From Gemmatimonadota bacterium (GTDB lineage Bacteria; Gemmatimonadota; Gemmatimonadetes; Longimicrobiales; Gaopeijiaceae), in contig JAPPGI010000030.1 of NCBI GenBank assembly GCA_028874985.1, positions 1 through 64,000 on the forward strand: DNA of 64,000 nucleotides, in the 5' to 3' direction. This document shows positions 13,779 to 21,009 of the stretch, piece after piece (positions within the stretch are counted from its first letter, which is position 1; every line of letters begins with the position of its first letter). A program made the translations under genes and the position numbers. A model generated the notes under the pieces. That model had not been told where the DNA came from, made no database searches, and saw only the letters and a program-made list of their open reading frames with translations.

Positions 13779-13955
13779 ATGTCAAGAGCCAACGCGCGAC
13801 GGACACTGACCACGGGGGACGGTCGCAGGGTGACCGTTCTCGGCGACTTCGTTCTCGCGGACCCCGACCTGATGCGGGAGGTCGAGGACGGCGAACACCC
13901 GGGCATCGTGGCCGATCTGAAGAAGATCGCCGCCGCCTCGCACCCGAACGCCTAG
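13779..13955 (+). CDS. Small hypothetical protein, 58 aa
   Basis: The ATG lies 9 nt after ACAGGAGG. The 58-residue product starts with Arg/Thr-rich strands (RRTLTTGDGRRVTVLGDFVL) and ends in a helix, compatible with a small beta-hairpin-plus-helix domain. No family recognised. It is the sole gene of its unit. Confidence 0.6.
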   Translation: MSRANARRTLTTGDGRRVTVLGDFVLADPDLMREVEDGEHPGIVADLKKIAAASHPNA

Positions 13956-14053
13956 AAGCCCCCCTTCTTCGCCGGAACACCTTCGCCGGTGCTCCGGCGC
14001 TTGCGCCGTCCGTTCGGGGCGGTGCTTCACTCCACGACAGGAGGCAGGAAACC
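13956..14053 (+). promoter_or_regulatory. Start-associated double-hairpin leader, unit 21
   Basis: Length 98 nt. Hairpin 1 is CGCCGGAACACC / GGTGCTCCGGCG with loop TTCGCC. The linker is CTTGCG. Hairpin 2 is GCGCCGTCC / GGGGCGGTGC with loop GTTC. Then CTTCACTCC and ACAGGAGGCAGGAAACC. Confidence 0.8.
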
Positions 14054-14554
14054 ATGCCCAACTGGGTAACCAACAACGTCAGCATCTTCCACGAGGACCA
14101 ATCGGTCATCGACGAGATGTTCGACATGCTCACCCGCACGCCCGAGAACGGCGAAGAGAACGACGACGATCGCCGCGTCACGTTCACGAAGCTCGTGCCG
14201 ATGCCGCCGGTGCTCGAAGGCGCGATCGACAGCCGCCACCGCAAGGTGCTCACGATCATATACACCGACGACGAAGGCCGCCACCGAGAGCGGCCCGCGA
14301 CGGAGAAGGAGGTGGCCGAAATGGAGAAGGTCGGCCACACGAACTGGTACGATTGGCGCGAAGCACATTGGGGCGTGAAGTGGGATGCCAGCCACAGCAC
14401 GGCCACGAAGGGCGACCGCAGCATCTCGCTACGCTTCGACACGCCTTGGGGACCGCCCGAACCGATCATCGACGCGATCCGCGAACGCTGGCCCGAGGCC
14501 GAGGTCGGCGGCGGCTGGCTCGAAGAAGGCCACCAAAGCTGCGGGCCGTTCTAA
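14054..14554 (+). CDS. DUF1281/Api92-like ferredoxin-fold protein, 166 aa
   Basis: The N-terminus MPNWVTNNVSI followed by an acidic helix, then FTKLVPMPP near residue 50, WYDWREAHWGVKWDAS near residue 100 and FDTPWGPPEPIIDAIRERWP near residue 135, is the layout of the Api92-like/YubB (DUF1281) family. These proteins occur on phages and conjugative plasmids and are predicted to have a ferredoxin-like fold; no activity is established. It is one of the few genes in the array with a clear family. Confidence 0.75.
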   Translation: MPNWVTNNVSIFHEDQSVIDEMFDMLTRTPENGEENDDDRRVTFTKLVPMPPVLEGAIDSRHRKVLTIIYTDDEGRHRERPATEKEVAEMEKVGHTNWYDWREAHWGVKWDASHSTATKGDRSISLRFDTPWGPPEPIIDAIRERWPEAEVGGGWLEEGHQSCGPF

Positions 14555-14646
14555 CCCCCCGGCGGGGCGCACCGTCACGGGTGTCCCCGCCCCTTTCGTC
14601 TCGCCGTTCGGGCGGGACACTCACTCCGAATCAGGAGGCAGGAACC
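14555..14646 (+). promoter_or_regulatory. Start-associated double-hairpin leader, unit 22
   Basis: Length 92 nt. Hairpin 1 is GGCGGGGCGCACC / GGGTGTCCCCGCC around GTCAC. Hairpin 2 is GTCTCGCC / GGGCGGGAC with loop GTTC. Then CTCACTCCG and TCAGGAGGCAGGAACC. Confidence 0.8.
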
Positions 14647-15015
14647 ATGACCAGATGCACAGCGCCCGACTGCGCAAACGCGACCAAGGCGTACCGCTGG
14701 TGCGTCAGGATGGGACGGAAGTACGGCCTGCTGCTCGGGGCGGACACCGACAACCACGCCATGATCGCGACGCCGCACGCGCAGCGCCGGGCGAGCATCC
14801 GGCGGGCCGTCCTGGACTGCTGCGGTCTCGCCCGCTTCGAGGCCCCGAGCGACGAGGCCGCGGACAAGGCGTCCACCAAGATCGCGGACCAGGCGCGCCG
14901 CAACGCGCTCATCACGTCGGCCTACGCGGGCAACGTCTCGATCGCGACCCCGGCGACGCAACGCCGTGACGGGTCACGTGGCCGCGTGCTCGCCATGCAC
15001 CGCATGACCGAATGA
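14647..15015 (+). CDS. Hypothetical protein with N-terminal Cys cluster, 122 aa
   Basis: Begins MTRCTAPDCANATKAYRWCVR, with Cys at residues 4, 9 and 19, a possible small metal site. The remainder is Ala/Arg-rich helices with two further Cys near residues 58-59. No signal or known domain. The HNH-type proteins of phages can start similarly, but no His-Asn-His motif follows, so I do not call it a nuclease. Confidence 0.6.
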   Translation: MTRCTAPDCANATKAYRWCVRMGRKYGLLLGADTDNHAMIATPHAQRRASIRRAVLDCCGLARFEAPSDEAADKASTKIADQARRNALITSAYAGNVSIATPATQRRDGSRGRVLAMHRMTE

Positions 15016-15104
15016 ACCACCAACCCGACCGGAGGCGGTCGAACGCCCCCGGTCGCATGTTCCGTCAGGAGGACGGGACTTCACTCCATCACAGGAGGCA
15101 GGAA
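15016..15104 (+). promoter_or_regulatory. Start-associated double-hairpin leader, unit 23
   Basis: Length 89 nt. Hairpin 1 is GACCGGAGGCGG / CGCCCCCGGTC around TCGAA. Hairpin 2 is GTTCCGTC / GACGGGAC around AGGAG. Then CTTCACTCCATC and ACAGGAGGCAGGAA. Confidence 0.8.
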
Positions 15105-15602
15105 ATGGGCAACACCAACTTGCTTGAGGGCGTGAAGTGTCCACGCTGCGGCAACGACGAGCGGCTGCGCATCGCCGGGACGGTCTGGCTCGACATGACC
15201 GACGACGGCACGGTGCCGTCCGACGAACCTGGACGGGGCGACCACGAATGGGACGGAGACTCAATCGCCGAGTGCCCGAAGTGCGACTACATGGGCAGGT
15301 TCGCGGCGTTCCACGGGATACCGAGAGGCACAATCGTGCTCGGCCAGAACACCGAGCGAATGGCCGAGGCCGCCAAGCGGGATCCGGCGGTCCAGGCCGT
15401 GCGGCGAGACCTCGACGGCGAGCGCATCACGAAGCTGGAGGCCAAGGCCGCCCACTTCGATCTCGCGCTCGACAACCTGCTGCACCACGCGACCGTGCGG
15501 CCCGCCGGTTCGCCCAAACAGGTCCGCGACATGATCTGCGACGCGGTCACCGACGCGAACCGGGGCGTCAACAGCGAGACCCGGATGCGGAGGGAGCCAT
15601 GA
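15105..15602 (+). CDS. Putative zinc-ribbon protein, 165 aa
   Basis: An N-terminal zinc ribbon is suggested by CPRCGN (residues ~11-16) and CPKCDY (~56-61), separated by a beta-rich, Asp-rich segment. After this come charged helices (AKRDPAVQAVRRDLDGERIT and following). The pairs of Cys and their spacing fit a rubredoxin-like zinc ribbon in a protein that binds nucleic acid or protein. The stop overlaps the next start (ATGA). Confidence 0.65.
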   Translation: MGNTNLLEGVKCPRCGNDERLRIAGTVWLDMTDDGTVPSDEPGRGDHEWDGDSIAECPKCDYMGRFAAFHGIPRGTIVLGQNTERMAEAAKRDPAVQAVRRDLDGERITKLEAKAAHFDLALDNLLHHATVRPAGSPKQVRDMICDAVTDANRGVNSETRMRREP

Positions 15603-16123
15603 CCCCGATCGACATCCACCCGCCGGAGGACTTCGGACTTGACATCTCGGTGCGGCAGGTCGCCCCCGACGACGAGCGGCACAAGAGGCTTCGCAGCGTC
15701 TTGAGCGTGCCGACCACGCGGCACCTCTGGACGCCGGAGGACGCGATCACGTTCACGCCGCCGCTGTCGGACCTCGTCTACGGTGACGGGCGCGCGCTGC
15801 TGGCCATCACGACGACCCACGACCGGCCCGCGTTCTGGCTGGTGCGGATCGACAGCCGGTGGGACATCGGAACCCCTTCGTTTCCGGCCGAGAACGCCCC
15901 CTACGTTGGGGAGTACGTCGATCTCATCGTGGCCAACCTCGAGTCGGAGTTCGGCAACGGCACACCCGGCTACTACGACTGCCAAGAGGAAGAGGAACGC
16001 GACCCCTATCCGGCCATCAACGCGAACGACGGCCAGTCCTGGAGTTGGCACAGCTGGCCGGTCGAAGCGGGACCGGTCGAACCTCACTCGTACTGGCCGC
16101 ACACCACCATCGCGACGCAGTGA
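15599..16123 (+). CDS. Hypothetical acidic protein, 174 aa
   Basis: ATGA overlap with the zinc-ribbon gene. Soluble, acidic, beta-rich in the middle (ALLAITTTHDRPAFWLVRID) and Trp/His/Glu-rich towards the end (WSWHSWPVEAGPVEPHSYWP). Part of a two-gene unit. No family or motif recognised. Confidence 0.6.
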   Translation: MTPIDIHPPEDFGLDISVRQVAPDDERHKRLRSVLSVPTTRHLWTPEDAITFTPPLSDLVYGDGRALLAITTTHDRPAFWLVRIDSRWDIGTPSFPAENAPYVGEYVDLIVANLESEFGNGTPGYYDCQEEEERDPYPAINANDGQSWSWHSWPVEAGPVEPHSYWPHTTIATQ

Positions 16124-16213
16124 CCCGCCCCCGCCGGGGCGCTTTCGACGGCACCCCGGCGCTTGCCCGGTCCACTCGGGACCGGGCTCGACTCCACAAC
16201 AGGAGGCAGGAAA
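16124..16213 (+). promoter_or_regulatory. Start-associated double-hairpin leader, unit 24 (last)
   Basis: Length 90 nt. Hairpin 1 pairs CGCCGGGG with CCCCGGCG around a larger loop. The linker is CTTGCC. Hairpin 2 is CCGGTCC / GGGACCGG with loop ACTC. Then CTCGACTCC and ACAGGAGGCAGGAAA. No further copy occurs to the right. Confidence 0.8.
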
Positions 16214-16684
16214 ATGAGCATCTTGGAAGACATCCACGGCCCCGACGACGGGCCGGGGAAATGGGTCTGCCGCGAGTGCGGCAGCGCCGACCTGTCGTTC
16301 TCGGGAACCGGCACCTGGAACGCCGAGACGCAGCAGATGGACTTCGAGGAGGACTGCGAGAAGCCGTTCTGCCAGATCTGCGAGTGCCGGGGATGGGCGA
16401 AGTTCGTGCTGTTCGCCGACATGGAGAAGCGGAAGCGCGCCGCACCGCGGCTGAACCGCGACTACTACGGCGATCTCTTCGTCGTCGTGGACGATGACGG
16501 CGAACCCATCGCGCCGTACCGGCTTTCGCTCAAGCGGGCGAGAGAGGACCGCGAGGACCACGGCGACGGGGCCGAGCACTACCGCATCGTCAGGGTGGTC
16601 TACAAGGCATTGCCGCGCGACGACGGCGAACCCGACGAGATCATCGACGATCCCCGCCCGCCCGTGCCGGAGGCCGTGGCGTGA
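16214..16684 (+). CDS. Putative zinc-binding protein, 156 aa
   Basis: The ATG follows ACAGGAGGCAGGAAA. The N-terminal 65 residues hold CRECGS (~20-25), a Cys near residue 52 and CQICEC (~57-62), enough for one or two zinc sites. The rest is charged, with a long Asp/Glu-rich C-terminal tail. The stop overlaps a GTG start of the next gene (GTGA). Not assigned to a family. Confidence 0.6.
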   Translation: MSILEDIHGPDDGPGKWVCRECGSADLSFSGTGTWNAETQQMDFEEDCEKPFCQICECRGWAKFVLFADMEKRKRAAPRLNRDYYGDLFVVVDDDGEPIAPYRLSLKRAREDREDHGDGAEHYRIVRVVYKALPRDDGEPDEIIDDPRPPVPEAVA

Positions 16685-16863
16685 GCGGCGCCGGCGACGA
16701 AAGGAAGCCGCCGCGCTTCGACTGCCCGCTGTGCCGGTTCGCCTACGAGTGCGGATCGAGAGCCTGGGAATGCGGCTGCGGCCGCCGTGTCGATCTGCGC
16801 GAGGACTCGCAACTGGCACTGCTTCGAGACGACGGCGAGGTGAACACGCTCGCCGTCAAGTAG
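16681..16863 (+). CDS. Small zinc-ribbon-like protein, 60 aa
   Basis: GTG start overlapping the previous TGA by GTGA. The 60-residue product contains CPLCRFAYECGSRAWECGCG (residues ~15-34), a dense Cys cluster that could hold one zinc ion, followed by an acidic strand-helix end. It is the last gene of the array, followed by a C/G hairpin (CCGGGG / CCCCGG near 16885) and then the recombinase. Confidence 0.6.
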   Translation: MSGAGDERKPPRFDCPLCRFAYECGSRAWECGCGRRVDLREDSQLALLRDDGEVNTLAVK

Positions 16864-17113
16864 AAAAACCAACACCGGGATTCCGGGGATCGCGCCCCGG
16901 CGTCCCCTTCTTGCGCTTCGTCGCCCACTGGGGGTCCAGTCAGGCCCTTCTCAAACGGGCGAGCCCGCATTGCAGCGGCTACAGGAAGCGACATGAATCC
17001 CCGCCGGGCGGAAGTGCGGAAGAGACCGCACCCGGCGATCACACATCCAGGTACATTTGAGCTCCGGGACGCGGGGCCAATGTGCCAGAACACCGCCAGA
17101 GAGGACAGCCAGC

Positions 17114-18121
17114 ATGAGTTCCAAACCAACCAGCCCGGTGCGCGCCGCCACCCGTTCCCAACCAACCGATTTGAAGGCATCCCATGTCGAGTCCGTGGTC
17201 GCAGCCGCCGTGGAATCCCACTCCGCGGCCACGCGGAGGGCATACGACGTGGCTTGGCGACAGTTCGCCGACTGGTGCAGGGCGGAGGGATATGACGCCT
17301 TTCCGGCCGATTCGCATACGGTCGCGGCCTACCTGACCCAGCGGGCCGATTCGGGCGTCACGCCTTCCACGCTCAAGGTAGATCGCGCGGGCATCCGCTA
17401 CTACCACGAAACCCGTGGGGTCGATAGTCCCACGCAGTCGGCGGGGGTCAGCCGCGTACTGCGCGGTCTCCGCCGCAGGGCGGCCGCATCCGAAACGATC
17501 CAAGGCCGCGGACAGGTGACGGGGCTCTTGCGGACACACTTGGCCGCGATCCGTGCCACCGCCCACCGGCGTCGGACCTACCGGAACGGGGCCCGGGAAT
17601 CGGAAGCGAGGGCGCAGCAGCGGGGTGACGTGGACATAGCGCTGATCTCGGTCATGCGCGACGCGCTGCTACGCCGGTCAGAAGCCATCCGCCTCACTTG
17701 GAACGACGTTGAGTTCAGCGACGACGGAACGGCTTTGGTGACCATCCGCCGCTCGAAGACCGACCAGGAGGGTTCTGGAGCCATCCAGTTCATCGGACGG
17801 GACGCAACGGACGCCCTGACGGCCATCCGGCCCGACGGCGAGGACGAGGCTCTGATCGCGTCGCGGTTGGTCTTCGGGCTCAAGACCGGCGAGGCTGTTT
17901 CCAAGCGCATCCGCGCGGCGGCTTCGGCGGCTGGGCTCAAAGGCCGCTTCCGCGGCCACAGCCCACGCGTCGGAATGAGCCAAGACTTGGTCGAGGCCGG
18001 AGCATCCACGACCGATCTCATGGTCGTTGGCAGATGGAGCGCTCACCGAATGCCCGCCTCCTATACCAGAGGGCAGGCGGCGCGAAAGGGGGCCGTGGCC
18101 AGGTATTATCGGGCACGCTGA
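17114..18121 (+). CDS. Tyrosine recombinase, 335 aa
   Basis: An N-terminal SAM-like DNA-binding domain (residues ~35-125, with TRRAYDVAWRQFADWC) is followed by a complete catalytic domain: Arg188 in LLRRSEAIRL, Lys215 in RRSKTD, His282 and Arg285 in GHSPRVG, Trp308 in the GRW position that often replaces the second His, and Tyr317 in SYTRG. The ATG at 17114, after AGAGGACAGC, is preferred; the frame is open upstream to a TTG at 17057. It acts by Tyr-linked strand exchange. It lies directly after the leader-punctuated array and is oriented with it, so it may mobilise the array, or be the integrase of a separate element. Confidence 0.85.
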   Translation: MSSKPTSPVRAATRSQPTDLKASHVESVVAAAVESHSAATRRAYDVAWRQFADWCRAEGYDAFPADSHTVAAYLTQRADSGVTPSTLKVDRAGIRYYHETRGVDSPTQSAGVSRVLRGLRRRAAASETIQGRGQVTGLLRTHLAAIRATAHRRRTYRNGARESEARAQQRGDVDIALISVMRDALLRRSEAIRLTWNDVEFSDDGTALVTIRRSKTDQEGSGAIQFIGRDATDALTAIRPDGEDEALIASRLVFGLKTGEAVSKRIRAAASAAGLKGRFRGHSPRVGMSQDLVEAGASTTDLMVVGRWSAHRMPASYTRGQAARKGAVARYYRAR

Positions 18122-18448
18122 ACGCGTCGGCGGGACGGCGGGACCGACACAGCCGACGCGCTCCGACACGGTGAAGGGGGGGGCCGAGCGAGTCGGTTCG
18201 GGGCGGACGCGACTTCGCCGCCGCGTTGACGGGGAAGGGGCGGGCCCGCGGGCGCGCGGCACGCTCGGGCCGGTCGTCCCGTGGCCCGTCACCTTCCCCC
18301 TGTCCACCCCCCGACCCGGCGCCGGACTCGCCAACGGGCCGAACCTGCGGATTCTCTACACTACCGTGGACGCTCGGCAGAAACAGGGGGCCGGGGGGAT
18401 TTGCGCCGGGACATGCGGGGCCGCCTGAACTGACAGGACCGGGCGGGG
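18122..18448. other. Non-coding GC-rich stretch after the recombinase
   Basis: About 330 nt with no supported gene. Open frames are Arg/Pro/Gly-rich and lack ribosome binding sites. No repeat with more than short arms is seen before the GGTGACAG cluster. Confidence 0.5.
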
Positions 18449-18590
18449 GTGACAGGGTGACAGGGGTGACAGCAAACGCATCGGAGTACAAGTTCTTCAC
18501 GATGCGTAGGCGCATGAAGAACCACCTCTCCTTAAGAAACCCGTCACCGGTGTCACCGCGTCACCGGGCGGTGTGTCGCCCGGTGACGCG
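18449..18590. repeat. Candidate origin or transfer site: GGTGACAG repeats and hairpins
   Basis: Three direct copies of GGTGACAG start at 18449, 18456 and 18465. Three inverted copies (GTCACC) start at 18543, 18552 and 18560. Between them lies a bulged inverted repeat (TTCTTCA.TGCG / CGCATGAAGAA, 18493-18521) in relatively AT-rich DNA. The right copies run into a perfect 14-bp hairpin (CGCGTCACCGGGCG, 18557-18570, loop GTGTGT, partner 18577-18590). There is no U-tract, so it is not a simple terminator. Repeated binding sites around an AT-richer core suggest a replication or nicking site; no adjacent initiator gene proves this. Confidence 0.45.
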
Positions 18591-18786
18591 CCCAGCCCGC
18601 ACTGCCCGCCTGTTACCTCGGCGAGCCTCGGGCCGACGCTCCCTAGAGGTCGCGCGCGGTGCCCCGTCCCCCCGCGTTCCCCAAGCTGGCCAACGCCGCC
18701 GGGGCGGGCCGCAACGCCGCCGAGCGGGCGGAAACCGGCGACCCGACACGCTGGGAGGATGGGGCCGTGCTTCGGTGTCTATTAAG

Positions 18787-18832
18787 TCACCGGTACTAAA
18801 AGACTACCAAGAGACCTACTACCTACCGGTGA
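18787..18832. repeat. 9-bp inverted repeat TCACCGGTA / TACCGGTGA
   Basis: Perfect arms at 18787-18795 and 18824-18832, separated by 28 nt of unusually AT-rich sequence. It contains the same TCACC core as the cluster at 18543-18565 and may bind the same protein. Confidence 0.4.
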
Positions 18833-18923
18833 ACCGCGCGCGCGGCACAGGCGCACACGTGAGGAATCGGGCCGGATTCCCGAGGACGCCGCCACGGTCG
18901 CGAGCGGTGCGAAAGGGGGGGGG

Positions 18924-19050
18924 CGACACACCACGACACGCCGACCGACACACCCGAGCCGGGGGCAGTGTGTCGGTGCCGGGACGGTCACGAGCGCCGC
19001 CAAACCCCTACACCTACACACCGACACGCCAAAAGAGGTATATACCCCAA
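18924..19050. repeat. CGACAC iteron cluster with AT-rich palindrome
   Basis: Copies of CGACAC followed by AC or GC begin at 18924, 18934, 18946 and 19022, and one inverted copy (GTGTCG) lies at about 18970. They are followed by an AT-rich stretch that contains the perfect palindrome GGTATATACC (19037-19046). Iterons next to an AT-rich melting region are the usual plan of a plasmid origin. No Rep gene is recognised nearby, so this remains a candidate. Confidence 0.4.
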
Positions 19051-19326
19051 GAAGGAGGAGGAGGAGAGAATGGGCGCCGGGGGGGGTCAGGGAGGTTTCA
19101 GCCCCCAAAAAGGGGTTGGCCGTTTTCGCCCGCTCGCCAGGGGGATTCGAGCCATCTGACCGGTGTCGGTAGGCGAGGTTGGGCCTGCTCGTGACCGTTG
19201 CAACCCCGTTGTCGGTTGCTGCTCTTCACCCCGAATCGCTGTGTGTTGGGGGGCGACTGTCGAACGTGCTCGGGTTGCCCGCTATGACGGACACCTTTCC
19301 ATTGGGTCCAACCAAGGAGGTGAGTC

Positions 19327-19875
19327 ATGGCGAGAAGGAGACGAGGGCGGTATCCGCGCGACTGGACGGAAGGCGGCGCGGACCGCGCGGACGCGGGCAA
19401 GTGGGGCGGCCAAATGACCCAGACCCTGGAATACTGGACGGCCGACACAGGCCACCGCGCGGACTACGTCCTCCCCGCGGAGTCCTCCGGGATGCTTGCC
19501 ATGCTGGTCCCCATGATCGCGGGCCGGGCCGGATTCGTCCCCGGTTTCGAGGGGTGGACCTGGACCGCCCGGACCGTGCCCCCCGGCGCCCTTGACTGGA
19601 CGATCCGAAGCCCCGGGGGCACCGACGTGCTTAGGTGCGCGGCCTCTTCTGGAGGTGATCGGGCGGCGTGGGGCGTCGTCGCGGACGCGGCCAGCCTTCC
19701 GGGAGGGGTCGATCCCGCGAGCGCCCCCCCGGCCGGACCGTGGTTGCTCGCGGCGATCCGTCCGGGCGCGGCGGATCATGTCGAGGCCCTGGACTGGCTG
19801 CCGTCGTTCTGCCGCGCTTTGGCCTGGCTGTGGATCGAGCGACGGTCCGCGGCCGGGGAACGGACGGACGGGTGA
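19327..19875 (+). CDS. Hypothetical protein, 182 aa
   Basis: The ATG has an excellent site (AAGGAGGTGAGTC). The product starts with an Arg-rich segment, then an alternating beta/alpha region rich in Trp (EGWTWTARTVPPGALDWTIR near residues 78-97) and ends with a helical part containing WLPSFCRALAWLWIE. No signal peptide or catalytic motif is seen. It lacks the double-hairpin leader, so it belongs to a different expression system from the array. Confidence 0.6.
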   Translation: MARRRRGRYPRDWTEGGADRADAGKWGGQMTQTLEYWTADTGHRADYVLPAESSGMLAMLVPMIAGRAGFVPGFEGWTWTARTVPPGALDWTIRSPGGTDVLRCAASSGGDRAAWGVVADAASLPGGVDPASAPPAGPWLLAAIRPGAADHVEALDWLPSFCRALAWLWIERRSAAGERTDG

Positions 19876-20389
19876 GCGCGCGGGCACGCTCCCCCGGATG
19901 CGAAGGACATTCCGGGACGGCACACCGGGACAAGCCCACTGCGCAAAGACCGGCCGTCGCGCAACCTTGGGAACCCGTGCTCGAGACCCCGAACTTCCAG
20001 GCGATTCGCGGATCCGGCGCGCTGAAACCAGCCGGATTGCGTTGCAACCGGCGCGAAAACGATGCTTCAGGATCGCCCGTAAGCTCCATCCCAGGGGCGG
20101 CAAGGGTACGGGCACGGTCGGAGTCGCACCGGACCGGGGCGAACCCTTGACCCACGGAGGCGTGCCGTGAAGCTGGCCGTCGGCGCGACTGCCCGCCCGG
20201 TGCGCCGCCGCATGGCCGCCGCATCGCCGGGCGGGAAGGGGCGGGGGGCGGGACGCCGGGGCACGGGCCGGACGCGAACCGGCCCGCAGGCGACCCGATC
20301 CTCCCCTCTCCCGGCCCCCCAAGCGGGCCGAACGCACGGCCGGGGACGGGCCGGACGGTGCGGTGGCCGCTCGAGTTGACGGCCCTCGG
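19876..20389. other. Mostly non-coding stretch before the coiled-coil gene
   Basis: About 510 nt. One possible small frame (GTG at 20167 to 20379, 70 aa, after CACGGAGGCGT) is Arg/Gly/Pro-rich and not convincing. No other gene or long repeat is seen. Confidence 0.4.
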
Positions 20390-20424
20390 TTCTCCCTATT
20401 ACACTATCGAGTGTATAGGGAGAA
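20376..20424 (+). promoter_or_regulatory. Palindromic operator with possible promoter
   Basis: A near-perfect palindrome covers 20390-20424: TTCTCCCTATTACACT, centre ATCG, then AGTGTATAGGGAGAA (15-bp arms, one bulged T). A TTGACG at 20376-20381 lies 17 nt before TTACAC inside the left arm, so a repressor on the palindrome would cover a -10 region. The palindrome is 32 nt upstream of the coiled-coil gene. There is no U-tract. Regulation, perhaps by the gene's own product, is an inference. Confidence 0.5.
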
Positions 20425-20455
20425 CTATACGAACCCGAACACAGGAGGTCGGCGG

Positions 20456-20890
20456 ATGTCGCAGCCGTCGATGGAGGACACGCTTCGCAGGATCGTCCGG
20501 GAGGAGACCCGGAACGCCGTCCAGCAATATGCTGGCCTCACGCTGTCACAGGTCCGGGAAATCGTCCGCGAGGAGCTGGGGGTAGTCGAAAAGCGGTTGG
20601 ACTCGCTGGAAGGGCGGCTGGACTCGCTGGAGAAGCGGGTCGAGGACGGCTTCACCTGGGTTGAGGAGCAATTCGAGTGGGTCGGCCAGCGGTTCGATGC
20701 CATGGACAAGCGGCTAGACGCTGTGGACAGGCGGCTGGATGCTGTAGGGGACGCCGTGGTCCTCCTGGCACAGAACCTCCCCGGCTCCATTCCCGGTAAG
20801 GACTCCCACATCGTTCGGAAGGTGCGGAAGACCCTACGGAGTGGCGGCCCTCCCACGACAGGCAAGATCGCGGCGAAGGGGGGATCATGA
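20456..20890 (+). CDS. Coiled-coil protein, 144 aa
   Basis: The start follows ACAGGAGGTCGGCGG. Residues 1-40 are charged helices (REETRNAVQQ, VREIVREELG). From residue ~42 to 105 there is a heptad-type repeat with units such as KRLDSLEGRLDSLEKRVEDG and DKRLDAVDRRLDAVGDAV, typical of a trimeric or tetrameric coiled coil. The C-terminal 35 residues are basic. Similar short coiled-coil proteins occur next to toxin or partition genes, but no partner is identified here. The palindrome upstream suggests tight control. Confidence 0.65.
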   Translation: MSQPSMEDTLRRIVREETRNAVQQYAGLTLSQVREIVREELGVVEKRLDSLEGRLDSLEKRVEDGFTWVEEQFEWVGQRFDAMDKRLDAVDRRLDAVGDAVVLLAQNLPGSIPGKDSHIVRKVRKTLRSGGPPTTGKIAAKGGS

Positions 20891-21009
20891 ACAGGAAGCC
20901 GGAAGCCGAACGGAGCCACCCGACGACGACGTTCGAAGCACCCGGACCTCCGCAAGGCGACGCCCGAGGCGCTGGCGAAGGCGCTGCTACGGCCCAAGAC
21001 GCCTGCTGA
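20887..21009 (+). CDS. Possible 40-aa peptide overlapping the coiled-coil gene
   Basis: An ATG overlaps the coiled-coil gene's stop (ATGA) and opens a 40-codon frame. The peptide is Pro/Ala/Glu-rich and has no family. The same stretch is also open in the frame of the coiled-coil gene itself beyond its TGA, to about 21046, with natural-looking codons (ATPEALAKALLRP). Only one of these can be the real continuation, so both are tentative. Confidence 0.25.
   Translation: MNRKPEAERSHPTTTFEAPGPPQGDARGAGEGAATAQDAC

Noticed and set aside
14647-15015. HNH endonuclease
   Set aside because: Cys cluster present but no His-Asn-His motif follows.
601-16213. The repeated leaders as a CRISPR array
   Set aside because: Repeats are 90-110 nt, diverge in sequence, and are separated by genes of 150-900 nt, not by uniform short spacers.
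601-16213. The leaders as classical integron attC sites
   Set aside because: No GTTRRRY/RYYYAAC cores are seen, each repeat ends in a ribosome binding site, and the recombinase lacks the integron arrangement. A different recombination role is kept as a hypothesis.
1265-16213. The leader hairpins as Rho-independent terminators
   Set aside because: None is followed by a U-tract, and each is directly followed by a gene start.
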